NCBI GenBank assembly: GCA_001179505.1 | Contig: CDMY01000356.1 | Coordinates: 235,836 to 299,835 of the forward strand | Direction of reading: 5' to 3' | DNA: 64,000 nucleotides | From: Vitrella brassicaformis | Taxonomy: Eukaryota; Sar; Vitrellaceae | Shown here: one piece after another, positions 52,147 to 63,019 of the stretch | How the letters are laid out: each line of letters begins with the position of its first letter | How positions within the stretch are numbered: the stretch's first letter is position 1 | Made by a program: the position numbers and the translations under genes | The notes under the pieces: generated by a model | The model's input: only the letters and a program-made list of their open reading frames with translations | Databases searched by the model: none | What the model was told of the DNA's origin: nothing

Positions 52147-53420
52147 ATGGCGGATCTTTCCCATACGTATGTCCAGCCGCCTCCTCCTGGGAGCAGGAGG
52201 CGCAGAACCAGGGAGACTACGGTGTGGGACGAACTCGGAGACCTCCCCGGATACGAGGTGGGTCAAAGAGCGGGAGGGAGCGTGAACGAGCCGCGTAAAC
52301 GTGTCCTGTGTGTGCGCGCAGTGGGTCACCGACGAGAAGGATGACGTCATGGACGAGTACGTGAGGGTAAGAAGGGCGGCGGAGCCAGCAGGACCCACAC
52401 GCACGGACATCAGCGGGAGATGAGCCAACACCGTACGTCTGTCTGTCTGTATCCCATGCAGCGAGCGAGTGAGGGGATCCCGCCCCGCACGTTCCCCAGC
52501 CCACCCTCCAACTCGCCACCTGCGAGATGCAGCCTTCACTTCCCGTGGACCAACACCACATACACCAAACCAACACCGAGACCGACCCCTCATTCGTAGA
52601 CAGCGACGATCCCTCCCCCTCCTCCCTCCCCCCCTCGTCGCTACATCACACCATCAGCCGCACCATCGGCGACCGCGGCGGTCACAGCGACAGTCTCAAG
52701 ATGTGTGGTGATGACGGCGCTGAGGACGACACGCAGATGTTGCCGGGCAGCCCCGCTACCGGCCTCAGCTTCATGTCGTTGGCGAGTGTCGGGGGGATGC
52801 TGGGAGGGGCGGATGTGGCCATGGGGGCGGGGGAGGGGGGTTTGGACGAGGACGACATGTGCGGCGGAGATATGCACGAGGATAGCTGGGGGTTTGGCGA
52901 AGATACGGCCGTCGGGGAGCCGTGGAACGAGGTAATTCATGGACTGCACACACCTGAAATGAAGACAGACCACGGGTCACATCTCACTCTGGCTGGATCT
53001 GTGTGCCTTTTGCACCAGTTGTTTATCGCTTGTCGCGTCGCCTGTAGTGTGTCTGCCAGTGGCGGTGGCGGTGGTGGTGGCCTCTACGACACCACACCGA
53101 CGCCGCCGCACCACAGTGCTCAACAGGCACATCCGCTGCCCGCCTTCTTCCCGGCGGCCGTGACGACGGGCATGCCGGTGGCCGAGCACACGCCACAGAG
53201 ATACCGACACGAGCACGACGAGGGGGAGTCGAGCAGCGACGAAGACGAGCAGCTATCCGTCAGAAGGTGAGCAGAGAGGGCCCCACACAGAAGAAAGTGT
53301 TCAGTGTCCCATGGGCCGTCAGTGCCATGTTTGGTTGTGTTGTGTGGCTCATGCAGGAAGAGGGCCCGCGGCCGGCTCAGCACTCATCCTCCCTCGCACA
53401 CCGCTGGAGGCATGATATGA
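52147..53420 (+). CDS. Unknown acidic, low-complexity protein, 288 residues, C-terminal basic patch
   Basis: Not recognised. Five exons (52147-52257, 52322-52366, 52533-52931, 53019-53266, 53357-53420) join in phase to 289 codons including stop. The N-terminus is MADLSHTYVQPPPPGSRRRR, then TVWDELGDLPGYE and WVTDEKDDVMDEYVR. A Ser/Pro/His-rich part follows, then a Gly/Met/Asp-rich acidic stretch (MLGGADVAMGAGEGGLDEDD), a Gly run, and a second acidic stretch (EGESSSDEDEQLSV). It ends RRKRARGR plus a short tail, which could be a nuclear localisation signal. No membrane segment is seen. The acceptor at 52533 was chosen because the earlier candidate (52460) runs into a stop. Nuclear localisation is inference. 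Confidence 0.6.
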
Positions 53421-53847
53421 GTGCAATATCACACACACACACACACACACATATACGACACACGATACGCATCCATCCGTCTGTCTGCGTGGATTGGATG
53501 CGTACGTGTCCATTCCATGCAGTCCATCCATTAGACCGAAGCCAGCCATGTCTTGAGAGAAAGATCGTGTATGGTGTGCTTGGATTGGGGGGGTGTCACT
53601 CTCTCGTGAGGCGTGTGGCTGCATGCTGCTTTCAAAGGACGGATAGACGGACAGACTGACGCTGTGCGTGTGTGCGTGCTGCGGCGAGTGTGAATGAAAC
53701 TTCTACACAACCCGGCGAAAACAGATTGGCAGATCGTTCAGAACGATGTGCCATGGTTCATTCGAAGTCACTTGACAGACACCGCGCACACAGACATGGA
53801 CGCATTGTTTGCCCTCATTTCTCTGCTCTCTGCTCTTTGCTCTTTGC
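53421..53847. other. Convergent intergenic region
   Basis: 427 bases between gene 3' ends. It contains the AC microsatellite and ATCC repeats. No gene was seen. Confidence 0.5.
53431..53450. repeat. (AC)n microsatellite
   Basis: About ten uninterrupted AC units just 3' of the acidic protein gene. Confidence 0.9.
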
Positions 53848-54873
53848 TCATGCAGCGGTGTTGGCGGGCGAGGTCAGCCGTGCGTATCCAAACTGCGGCG
53901 CCTGTTGGAGTTTTGTGGCCCCTCTCTCGGCCAACGCCTCCCTGACGGCCGCCGCCGCCATCCTCTCCTTCGACTTGAGGCCCTCCGCACCCAACTTGCG
54001 CAGATCGACTGCACGCACGACACACACAGCCATTTCCAACGAGACACCTTGTTCGCGTGTGTGTGTGTGTGTGTGTGGTACGGTCTTCGAGTTTCTCTGT
54101 TGCTATGAGTTTCTGTCTTCTCGTCTGCTTGGGCTCACTGTCGTCCAACTCGCCCTTGGCCGCCGCCTTGAGGGAGACACACACACACATACACAGAGAG
54201 ACATTGCTTCGTGAGTCTGTGTGTGTGTCTGTCTGTCTGTCTGTGTCGATGTGCTACCTGTGCGAGTTGTGTGATGTTGTTGCCGTCGAGTTTGATGTTT
54301 GGTTCGCCCTCGAGGTTCTCCTCGACGTGGATGTTGACGCCGCTTGGCTGCTCGACGCCCGTCGCCTCGGCCTCGAGGACGGGGCCCGGCTCCAGCGGCA
54401 GCGAGCCTTTCACGCCCGTCTTGAAACACAGCACCTCCTCGCTCAGCGCATTCATCCACACGTTGCGCGTCTGCAGCAGAGAAGACACACACAGAGAGAG
54501 AGAGGCAGGTGCGTCATTGTGTGTGTGGCTTGTGTGTGTGCGACTCTTCGATTTGGGGCGCAGATGAGATCGGCGAAGCCCTCGAACAAACGAATGCCTG
54601 ATGAATGGATGGATGGATGGATGGCCAACTCACACAGATCGGCACACTTGTCGTCTCTCTCTGTGTGTGTGTGGCTGACCGAAGCACTTGTCGAGTCCGA
54701 ATGTCTCGAGCGGCAGTCTGATGTCTTTGATGTCGTATTCCCTGTCCTTGACGGTGCCCGAGAAGAGGGCGAAGCTGGTCTTGCTGAGGATGGCCGTGTG
54801 CACACTCGACTCCATCGCCTCGACGTCAACCACAAACCGCAGCAAACCGTGCTACTCGACACACACATCGACA

Positions 54874-54905
<32 letters not shown>

Positions 54906-55181
54906 CAGAGAGACGAATGAGTGAGTGTCGATGAACGGATTGCTAACCATGCCGTCGCCACACTTGCGCATTGGCTGCTGAGCCTTCCCAGCAGTCGCAT
55001 TCGACGCTGACTCACACAAACAAGACACACACACAACACAACACATGACTGCCTCTCACTCTGTCTGTCTGTCTTACTGTCTGTCTGTCTGACCTTTCTG
55101 TGCTTCTGCGGGCGGTGCTGCAAGGACACGGCCGACGGCAGCCAGACAGAGACACACACACGCCAACCGCATGGCCACCAT
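53848..55181 (-). CDS. Secreted or lumenal protein of unknown function
   Basis: The start at 55181 gives a signal peptide (MVAMRLACVCLCLAAVGRVLA followed by APPAEAQ). Later exons encode ASNATAGKAQQPMRKCGDGM (with an N-A-T glycosylation sequon), then a beta-rich looking stretch (HGLLRFVVDVEAMESSVHTA ... ALFSGTVKDREYDIKDIRL). Then come TRNVWMNALSEEVLCFKTGV and an acidic segment (NIHVEENLEGEPNIKLDGNN). It ends with a Lys/Ala-rich helical exon (LRKLGAEGLKSKERMAAAAV ... SPANTAA, TGA 53850-53848). Junctions ASNATA, HGLLRF and the last one keep phase. The junction between KCF (near 54680) and TRNVW (near 54472) does not close with a simple GT-AG choice, so a micro-exon or sequence error may be hidden there. 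No family is recognised. Confidence 0.55.
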
Positions 55182-55451
55182 CGGTGCTTGATTGCGCGTT
55201 TGTGCTTGTGTTTTTGTCAGTCAATCAATCAATCCATCAATCAGGATCGATCATACATATGGATTGATTGACGTACGTATACGTACACGTGTTCAATCCA
55301 ATGCATGTCGTCTCACAATATATACCGCATCATTCGTCAGACCACATACATACAACATGCATCAACCAACATGACTCTCTGCACACCGTCATTCGATGCC
55401 CTCAACCAAAAAAGCCGTGACTCCCTCATTCACTCACTCACTCATTCACGT

Positions 55452-56492
55452 TCATGCCGTCTTGTCTCCGCCGCCGCGGCCCCTGATGTCGTCCATGGCC
55501 TGCTGGTCCTGCCTGTACTTGATGACCATGTCCCTCCTCGTCTCCATCCGCTGTCGCGTCTCGGTGTCCTTGACCGTTTGCCGCACCCCTGACGCAACCC
55601 GCTTGATGTTGCGCTTGAACTCGTCGGCGCCCCAAAAGCTGCCCTCGCGGTCCTCCTCCCAGGACGATGACAGAATGCCGTAACTCACACCTGAACAAAA
55701 CAACAGAAGACAGACAGACAGACAGACAGGCAGGCAGGAAGGAGGGAAGGAAGGACGGCCGTCGCATTGTGAGGGTCCGTGTGTCTGAGAGGGTGGCCAC
55801 TCACCGCCGAGTGCGAGTAGGAAGCTGAATTGTGTGATGTATGCGATGATGCTGGGCTCGATGCGGTAGTCGAACTGGCTGTAGAGCAGGAAACCGCCGA
55901 TGAATGTCGAAAAGGCGAAGGCCAGCGGGGTGAGGAAGAAAGGAACTATCCGTGAGATGATGCGCTGAGATACCACCTCGGGCATCGTACCTACAGGCAG
56001 TCACAATAGAACATTTGTTAAGCGGCGCACCAGTCAGCTGTGCCTGTCTGTGTCAATCGGCACCCAACCCACCCACCGACCTGCATTGCCGTCTTTGCCG
56101 GCCTCCCTGAGCTGTTTGAGCCTCATCTCGTATTCTTCAAACTCCTGCAGCTCCCTCTCGTCCTTGGATATCTCCATCAGCTGCATCCGACGCAACGCCG
56201 CCTTGCCAACCTCACCATCACCAGGTGGCGGCACCGTCCCAGCCACAGCAGCAGCGTCATCCTTCCTCCTCACCTTGGGCTTCTTCTTCTTGGTCTCCAC
56301 AAAGCCCTGGCCTGCCTCATACTTGGTGCCGGGCTCTGCTCGCCGTGAGCTGAGGAGGTGGCGCCTGTGGAGGGATGTACTGCGCAGGGAGGGGATAGAG
56401 AAGGCGGGTGATGCTGCAGGGGATCTGATAAAGGCTGTGGCTGGCGCGGAAGACGAGATGAACGAGACTATGCTCCAGATCACGTACATCAT
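55452..56492 (-). CDS. PAM68: PAM68-like photosystem II assembly protein, plastid-targeted
   Basis: PAM68 proteins are thylakoid membrane factors that help assemble photosystem II. Three exons (56492-56081, 55990-55805, 55690-55452) join in phase to 279 codons including stop, giving 278 residues. The N-terminus reads as a signal peptide (MMYVIWSIVSFISSSAPATA) followed by FIRSPAASPAF and a Ser/Arg-rich, acid-poor stretch. A Phe right after the predicted cleavage is typical of bipartite leaders for red-lineage complex plastids. After a charged segment come MPEVVSQRIISRIVPFFLTP, two hydrophobic segments, and YGILSSSWEEDREGSFWGAD, which matches the PAM68 signature (GIxSSSWDxxREGSxxG). The length and the two transmembrane helices also fit. 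The C-terminal extension is basic. This is the clearest evidence in the window that the organism has a photosynthetic plastid ancestry. Confidence 0.85.
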
Positions 56493-57261
56493 GCCGATGG
56501 TAGGCGATGCCTGATCAGGGCGGCACCTTCTCAGCAGCGCCAGAATGCTTCGACCTCAGAGGCTCGGGGTTTCTTCCAAACCCTGAACCTGAAACCCTCC
56601 GAACACATGCATTCATTCATTCATCAAAAAAGTGGTACGTTCGGTCCAACACTGTTCAAGATTCAGATACTCATCTTCATCAACCGATTTCTCGCCGAGA
56701 CGTCAAGAGTCTGTCTGACTGTCTCTCTCTCCTTTGTCTGCGTGTCTAGCATTCATGCGAAAAAAGTGCCGCTACAAGTGACGTACGTCGAGCCAACGCA
56801 CGGCGTGGCGTGCAGAATGCAATACACGGCAGCACGGACGGAGACAAACTCATGGCCTCTCATAAAGATGATAAACTCTTCAGAGAGGTGCACTGAAGGA
56901 GAGCAACACGTACACACGGGACCACACGACACAACAGAGACACGCACAGCAAAGGCATGTGTGCAACAACACGCACGTGATGTCCTCGGAAAAAATGAGA
57001 AAGGAAGACCCACTTAGACCACGGCTTCATTCACCTCCTCGCTGTTTTCCTCCCCCCTCTCCTCGCTGTTTTCCTCCCCCCTCTCCTGCTGCCTGTTCCG
57101 CCGGTAACCGCTCCCTCTCAGGACCCATGGCAAAATGGAGCAGGGAGCAGCTCTTTCTCGTTAGCGCGAAAGCACTGCGACCTCCTATATCAAGGCAAAA
57201 CACCAAGAACGACAGATCAGACAACTGGTGACGAGGGCAAGCATGAAAGGCACGTATCGGC
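56493..57261. other. Intergenic region upstream of PAM68-like gene
   Basis: About 770 bases between the eIF4G-like 3' end and the PAM68-like start. It contains a perfect 24-base tandem duplication (57037-57084) and a short unsupported plus-strand frame starting at 57127. No gene was seen. Confidence 0.5.
57037..57084. repeat. 24-base perfect tandem duplication
   Basis: Two adjacent identical copies of a C/T-rich unit beginning CCTCGCTGTTTTCCTC, at 57037-57060 and 57061-57084. Confidence 0.9.
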
Positions 57262-59564
57262 TCACGGGGCGGTGGGTGCTTGCGTCTGTTTGCTGGTCTC
57301 CGACTTCTCCTTTTTCGCCTTTTCCTTGGACTCGAACATCTCGAGCTGCTTATCCATGTAGGGCGCATAGATCGTCTGAAGGATGAACCGACCAACAAAG
57401 CAACCAACCAACCAACCGACAAAGTTTTGTGAGAAAAGTGGCGTGTTGTTGGTGTGTGTCTGCGTACGCCATTTCTTCTGCCGACGACTTCGAAGGTAAC
57501 TTGCTGTGACGGGCCATCCACGACCATCGCCTGGCCACTCTCAACCTGGACGGACGCACGCGACACACATTTATGGGATTTACTGCTTCGGCGTGTGTGT
57601 GTGTGTGTGTGTGTGTGTGAAATGTGTGCTCAGGTCCTTTCTGGCGTCCCTGAGTGCCTTTGCCTTCTCCTTGTGCACCTTCTGCCGCCGGCCGTTCTGA
57701 CGCAAATCCAATACATCCTGCACACACACACACGATGGCGTGAGGGAGGGAGAGACCGACAAATGGACATGCAAGGTTGCCTCCCTCCCTCCCTGCCTGC
57801 CTGCCCAGGTGTGTACCTGTAGTGTGGATTTGATTCGCTCGGAGTATCTGTCCTTGGCCTTGAGCTCCCTCATGCGTCTGCTGAAGACCGTCAACAGGCT
57901 TTTGCCGGCGTCAGTGGAGTCAAGCTTCCATCCTGCACCCATGGCGACCACACGTTGCCTGTCTGTCTGTACGTCCTCTCCCTTGATGTGTTTGTTTGTT
58001 TGTTTGTTTGTGAAGTACCGATAGTGGTGATGAGTTCGCAAAGGCACTCGATGAAGAGCTCCTCTGGACAGTAGGATGCATCCGCGCCGATGAGTGAGGT
58101 GACGACCTCTTTGACGGCCTTGGCCGACAGCAGGCGACGCAGAAACAGCTCGCCGATGAACTTGATGTCTGATATACCGATCGCAGACAGATTGATGAAT
58201 CGATGAGTGAGTGGATGGATGAATGTATGTGTGTCACATGAGATGCCCACTTCCAAGTGTTCGGTCTTTGAGTTGCTTGAGCTTGATTTCCTGGTCGGCG
58301 GGCGAGAGCTTCGTCTTGTCCTCATCGCTCAACGTCATCTTGGTCTCTGGCAACCTGTTTCCACACACAAGCACATGAACCACGTGGGTGTGTCCGTGTG
58401 CGTCTGTGTGTGCGGTCACCTCGGTCGCTCACTTTTCGAATTCAGATTGGACCTTGTTGAGGAGCATGTTGTAGAAGGTCCTGCGCCTCTCCTTCTCGCC
58501 TGTGAACTCCAGCGACCGCCACCTGAGGATCTGGCACAGGTCGGCATAAATCCCGCTGAAGTTACGCTCAGACACGGCCTGCGTGAATCCAATCGAACGC
58601 ACACGCCGACAGACACATGCAGAATATTCCGTATTTGTCTTGCGTCTATGCCACGGACCTTTTCGAAGACGATACCGACGAATACCTCGAGCTCCTTTTC
58701 ATTCTGCAGCTGCTCGCCTAGCACAGCTGAAATCACCGCAATACAGATAGGCAAGACATACACTTACATATGCATGCCGTCCGCCAAGCCGGCGGATCAC
58801 ATATCAAGCTGTTCGGCGATGCTTTCGAACGTATCGTCGGTGAGCTGGTTGAGCAAATCGTCGATACGTGCACCAAGGGGCACCAAAGGCTTAATGGTCC
58901 CCAAGGGGAAATCGCTGCAATCACAGCACGCCACGCACACACACAGGAGAGAGGGGGTACACATGAACACGCACATACACTCACACATCGATACACGTCC
59001 AGCTACTCCCCAGTCGGGCGCTCACCTGCTCTTCCTGGCCGCCCGTAATTCTCTTCCAGGTTGCCGCTCCACGGGCACGTCGCCCAAGTTGGCCAGCTCC
59101 AAGTTGGCCAGTTCCTCGGGCGGCTTGTTGCTCACCTACGTATATATGCACCAATCGCACCTGCGGAATGAGCAGGCGCCTATACGATTTGGTCTCCGCT
59201 TACCGGTGGCTTGTGCTGGAGGAGAGTGTCTTTGGTATAGACACAGCGAGAAGTGTCCTGAATACAATCAGCACACAGGTAAACGGCTGTCAGTGTGTGC
59301 CGCACTGTATGTGTGTGTGTGTATGTGTGTGTGTTTGGTGGCATACGTTGCTTTCGACAGTGTTGTCCTGCACTCTTGCCGAAGCCTCGGCCATGTCCAG
59401 TCGGCTGTCCGCGTTCTGATACACATGCCACACAAACACACGTACACACAGTGGCAATGCAACGTCCCTAGTGTGTTGTGTTGTGTTGTGTTCTGCCAGT
59501 TACTTACCACCGATAGAGAGATTCGTTGAGAGCACCAAGACTCCATCGCGCGCTGGGAATCCAT
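57262..59564 (-). CDS. MIF4G-domain translation initiation factor, eIF4G/eIFiso4G-like
   Basis: Probably the scaffold of a cap-binding complex that recruits eIF4A and the 40S ribosome. The start is at 59564 (MDSQRAMESWCSQ). After short exons (NADSRLDMAEASARVQ; DTSRCVYTKDTLLQHKPP) come the MIF4G helices: PLGARIDDLLNQLTDDTFES, AVLGEQLQNEKELEVFVGIV, and AVSERNFSGIYADLCQIL. Then follow FYNMLLNKVQSEFEK, DIKFIGELFLRRLLSAKAVK, CPEELFIECLCELITTIG, and the characteristic end SERIKSTLQDVLDLRQNGR. YADLC...FxxxLLxxxQxEFEK and DVLDLRxNxR are hallmark eIF4G/eIFiso4G sequences. The tail is Lys/Glu-rich and ends TSKQTQAPTAP (TGA 57264-57262). At roughly 450 residues it lacks long N-terminal eIF4E/PABP-binding regions, and no clear YxxxxLphi motif was seen. 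Confidence 0.82.
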
Positions 59565-59642
59565 GCTGGTCGATTGGCGCTGACCGTATCGATACTAAAG
59601 ACCGCACAATTCGCTCTTCTCTGTGTGTGTTTCCTGCCAGTC

Positions 59643-60702
59643 TCAGCATCGTCTGTGCACGCGTACGTGAGGGGGGCGCGAGGCAGATCGAGAGCGCCCT
59701 CCTGGTCTAGACCGAGACTGCGAACGCCCGCGAGAGGAGGAGCACCCGTTCGTGCCCTCTGCGAACGTGACAGCTGGCCGCTGCACATCCGCATGTTCGA
59801 CCTCGTCCAGGTAGATGATCCGGACCTCCTGGGGCTTGGACGTCAACTCACCGCTGAGACACACAGCCACACACAGACACGCCGAACCTAGCGTTTATGC
59901 AGAACACGTGTTTCGTGCTGTGTGTTACGCCATGCTCTTCTTGTATCCCGCAATGGCGACGTTGCAACCCAGCTGGCGGCACTCGTCGACGACCTCAGAG
60001 AATCAGAGTCTCCTGAACCCCTGACACGTCAAATGGGGACAACAGCAACAATGCTCCAGAACAACCTCCAGAGCAGTGCTGATTGCAGAATGTTTTGGAT
60101 TACAGAATGATCCATTTGATGCCCCCCTTGACAGCGGCTGACGAAGACAAGAGGACATGCGTCCGGATCGATGCGTGCCGTACATATGCTTGTTAATGCT
60201 TGTACCGCGTGCCACTTCAAGAGCCCGCAAGGCTATGCCGACATCGACCCCCCGCTGTTTCCTGTTCTCCTTGAAGCCGTATTTGGTGCACATACAGATG
60301 CGTTCGTGCGCCAGACCGTTGTGGAACGCTTTCCGCCTGCGTGCTCTCCTCTCAGTGTCGGCATTGCGACCCACGACGCTCAGCCTACACAGCACGCAGG
60401 ACTGCAATGAAGCACGCCACGTACGCTCCTCCCTCCTCCCCTTTCTGTGCTGACCAACCATTTGTCAGGATCAGATTCGTACAAGTACGTCTGCGATATC
60501 GGCACTCCCAGCATGTCCTCCACGTGTTTGAGGAACTCGATGAAGGCCTTGACATGTAGCTCACAGCCGTGCTTGTCCTCGTAGTCTTCCTGAACAACAC
60601 ACAATGTCATCGCATCCTTCCTTCGTTCAGCATGCTGATTCCAACCCAGATGTTTGCCCCGTCAAAGATGGCCACAGCTTTGTCCCTGGCTGACGTTGCC
60701 AT
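59643..60702 (-). CDS. NYN-domain (LabA-like, PIN-fold) putative RNase with RS-rich tail, apparent frameshift
   Basis: Probably an RNA-binding or RNA-cleaving protein of the NYN/PIN-like fold. Exon 1 (60702-60646) encodes MATSARDKAVAIFDGANIW, with the first catalytic Asp in FDGANI. Exon 2 (60589-60459) encodes EDYEDKHGCELHVKAFIEFL and QTYLYESDPDK. Exon 3 (60384-60206) ends KQRGVDVGIALRALEVARG, with the second acidic site. A 22-base micro-exon (60125-60104) gives GIKWIIL. Exon 5 (60020-59929) gives GSGDSD, then needs one extra base at 60001-60002 to continue as EVVDECRQLGCNVAIAGYKK. With that base, all six exons sum to exactly 231 codons (230 residues). The last exon ends with an Arg/Ser tail (SSSRGRSQSRSRPGGRSRSA), suggesting contact with splicing or mRNP proteins. 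Nuclease activity is inferred from the conserved acidic residues. Confidence 0.75.
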
Positions 60703-61234
60703 CCCAACCCGACCGCTCGAAGCCCCAGATCTGGCCAGATCGTCGTTCCTACTTTTCCCGCTTAGAGCAGAGAGGACGAGTTACACGGGCGAGCTGCAAG
60801 ACATGAGTTTGTAATGCTTGTGGACCCAAGCTTGTGTGTCCATGACACCTCCGTCGTCACGAATGCTTGTCAGTCACTACCCCGAGCTACTGCTGATACT
60901 CCAACTATGCCCGCTGCCCCAAGAGCTGTGGCACGTGTACGATTTCAGATATGACACACAAGGTCCCACCAAAAGTTTCCCACACATGAATTGCCTCGCA
61001 ACACCACTCTTTTGTGGCATCGCGACGTCACAAACACACACCAAAAATACGCACATGAACAGCATGCAGGCCACTGGGACTATCGACAAGCAGAACGGGC
61101 CACTGCACTGCACTGCTGTCATCTCCCTGTCTTGCCGTCTCGCGACGCGACGCAACGAAAAAGGGGACAAACCGCACAGGACCTGATTTCTGCCTCTCAC
61201 TCACTCACCCATGCACTCACTCACTCACTCACAG
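60703..61234. other. Intergenic region upstream of NYN gene
   Basis: 532 bases. GCGAGCT occurs within ACGGGCGAGCTGC near 60790, about 90 bases upstream of the NYN start. A 122-residue plus-strand frame (60818-61186) has no recognisable features and was not accepted as a gene. Confidence 0.45.
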
Positions 61235-62978
61235 TCACATGACGTATGTGGCCCTGATGAACTGGATGAAGTTGTCGACGTCCTCAAAGGTCGACAGATA
61301 ACCCAACGACACACGAACAGATCTGACACACGCACACACACATCAACACAGACGAAAAGATAGATGGGCGCTTTTCCATCCTTGCTTACCCGAGTGGTTT
61401 GCTGCCGAATGGGTTTGTGGGGTCGGAGCACGACTCCCGCACGTCACTTGCATGCTTAATGTCGTCACTTGACAAACCCAAGTAGTCCTGCACACAACAT
61501 GCAGTGAACACACGGGATGCCCGCCTGCTTTGCACGCCCCCCTGCGTACCTGGCACGCTCCAGGGTTACAGAAGCATCCCGTCCTCAGGTGTATCATATT
61601 GGCAGCAGCCTCCTGCTGCACCTGGCTGAAGCTCACGTAGGAGCCGTCGGGCTTCATGACGTTGAGGTTGACGATGCCGCCTGTGGGCATCTCTCCCCAC
61701 CGCCCGTAGCGCGAGATGACAGGGCGGCCGTTGAGGTGCGTGAGGGCGTCGAGCTGCTCCGCCAGGTAGGTGGTCAGCATCGACACGTGCTGCTCAATGT
61801 ACGACATCCCCACAGCCTGACCAACCGACCACACACCGACCAAGAGGACCAGTGAACCGGTGTCTGAGAGGATGAGGCCGCTCACTTTGAGTTTGTCGAG
61901 TCCGTATTTGAGTGCGACAACCGACAGGAATGACACGGTGCCGTCCTCAAAGCGCAGCGAGGGGTTGTCCTTCATCTTGCACCAACGCGAGTCGCACACT
62001 GCCGCGACAACAGTGCCGCCGCCCCAATACACCTACAGACAGACACCCAAGACACACACAGCAGCACACATTCATCTCTGTGTGCAGGGTGGGTGGGAGA
62101 GAGTTGGTATGACTGACCTTGTTGAATATTCTTGCGTCGTCATTCCTGAGCAAGAGAGCGCCGAGACCAGTGGGGTAGCTGAAAGCCAGCGAGCCACCGA
62201 CCAACACAGGCGGACGAAGAGAGACATCTGCAGCGTATGCGCTTCCTCCTCGTGACATGTCCCGCCCGTACTTACCCGAACATTTTGTAGAATGAGATGG
62301 CGAGGAAGTCCGTGTGGTACTCGGTTAGGTCAAAGCGCCTCGTCGGCGCGTAAGCAGCTCCGTCAACCAACACACGCCACCGACACTCATCGCTCAACCC
62401 ATAACTGCATGTGGACGCGCCACAATGCGCACATATGCGTCAGCCACTTCTCCTGTGCTCCTGTGTTGTGCGCCGCGCCCTTACGTCTGTATGTCGTTGA
62501 TCCAGACGTTGGGGTAGTACATGCCGGCGAAGTTGTCCTTGGCTGGCATCGCAAACAGACACTCGACCGTCGCGTTGCTCTGACTCGCAACTGTCGCCTG
62601 CACCCGCTCTGCGCTGTGCTTCCTCTCCCAGAGCGTCTGCATCACCCACTCCTCACTCACGGCACGAAACGTCGCCCCAGCTGCATAGGCGTACTCTCTG
62701 TCATCCACACCAAACGCACCTCGTGTGCACATGCGTTCCTGTGTTCATGTGTGTGAGTGTCTGTGTGTCTTGTCTGTATGTGGCTGCTGACCTGATTCCG
62801 AGTACCGAGTTGTGGTTGACCCTGACGTAGACGAACTCGCTCCTCGGCGACCAGGGGAAGTCCTCACCCACCATCTTCAGAGCACCCGTCGCCCCGCTGG
62901 TGAAGACCACAGAGTATTGCTGCGCGTCGGCATTGAAGAAGTCCAGCAACAGCTCACGAGCCTCCCTCAGCCGCTGAT

Positions 62979-63019
<41 letters not shown>

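Noticed and set aside
52460-52604. Earlier acceptor for exon 3 of the acidic protein (RASEGIPPRTF...)
   Set aside because: Leads to a stop at 52600, whereas the acceptor at 52533 keeps phase through all remaining exons to 53420.
57127-57231. Short plus-strand frame beginning MAKWSREQLFLV
   Set aside because: Only about 34 codons, with no conserved feature or context. It is treated as intergenic.
58207-59529. Plus-strand open frame of 440 codons
   Set aside because: Runs across several exons and introns of the eIF4G-like gene on the other strand. Its composition is His/Thr-rich from CA repeats.
60818-61186. Plus-strand frame of 122 codons between NYN and Moco-sulfurase genes
   Set aside because: No homology-like motif and no domain or composition signal.
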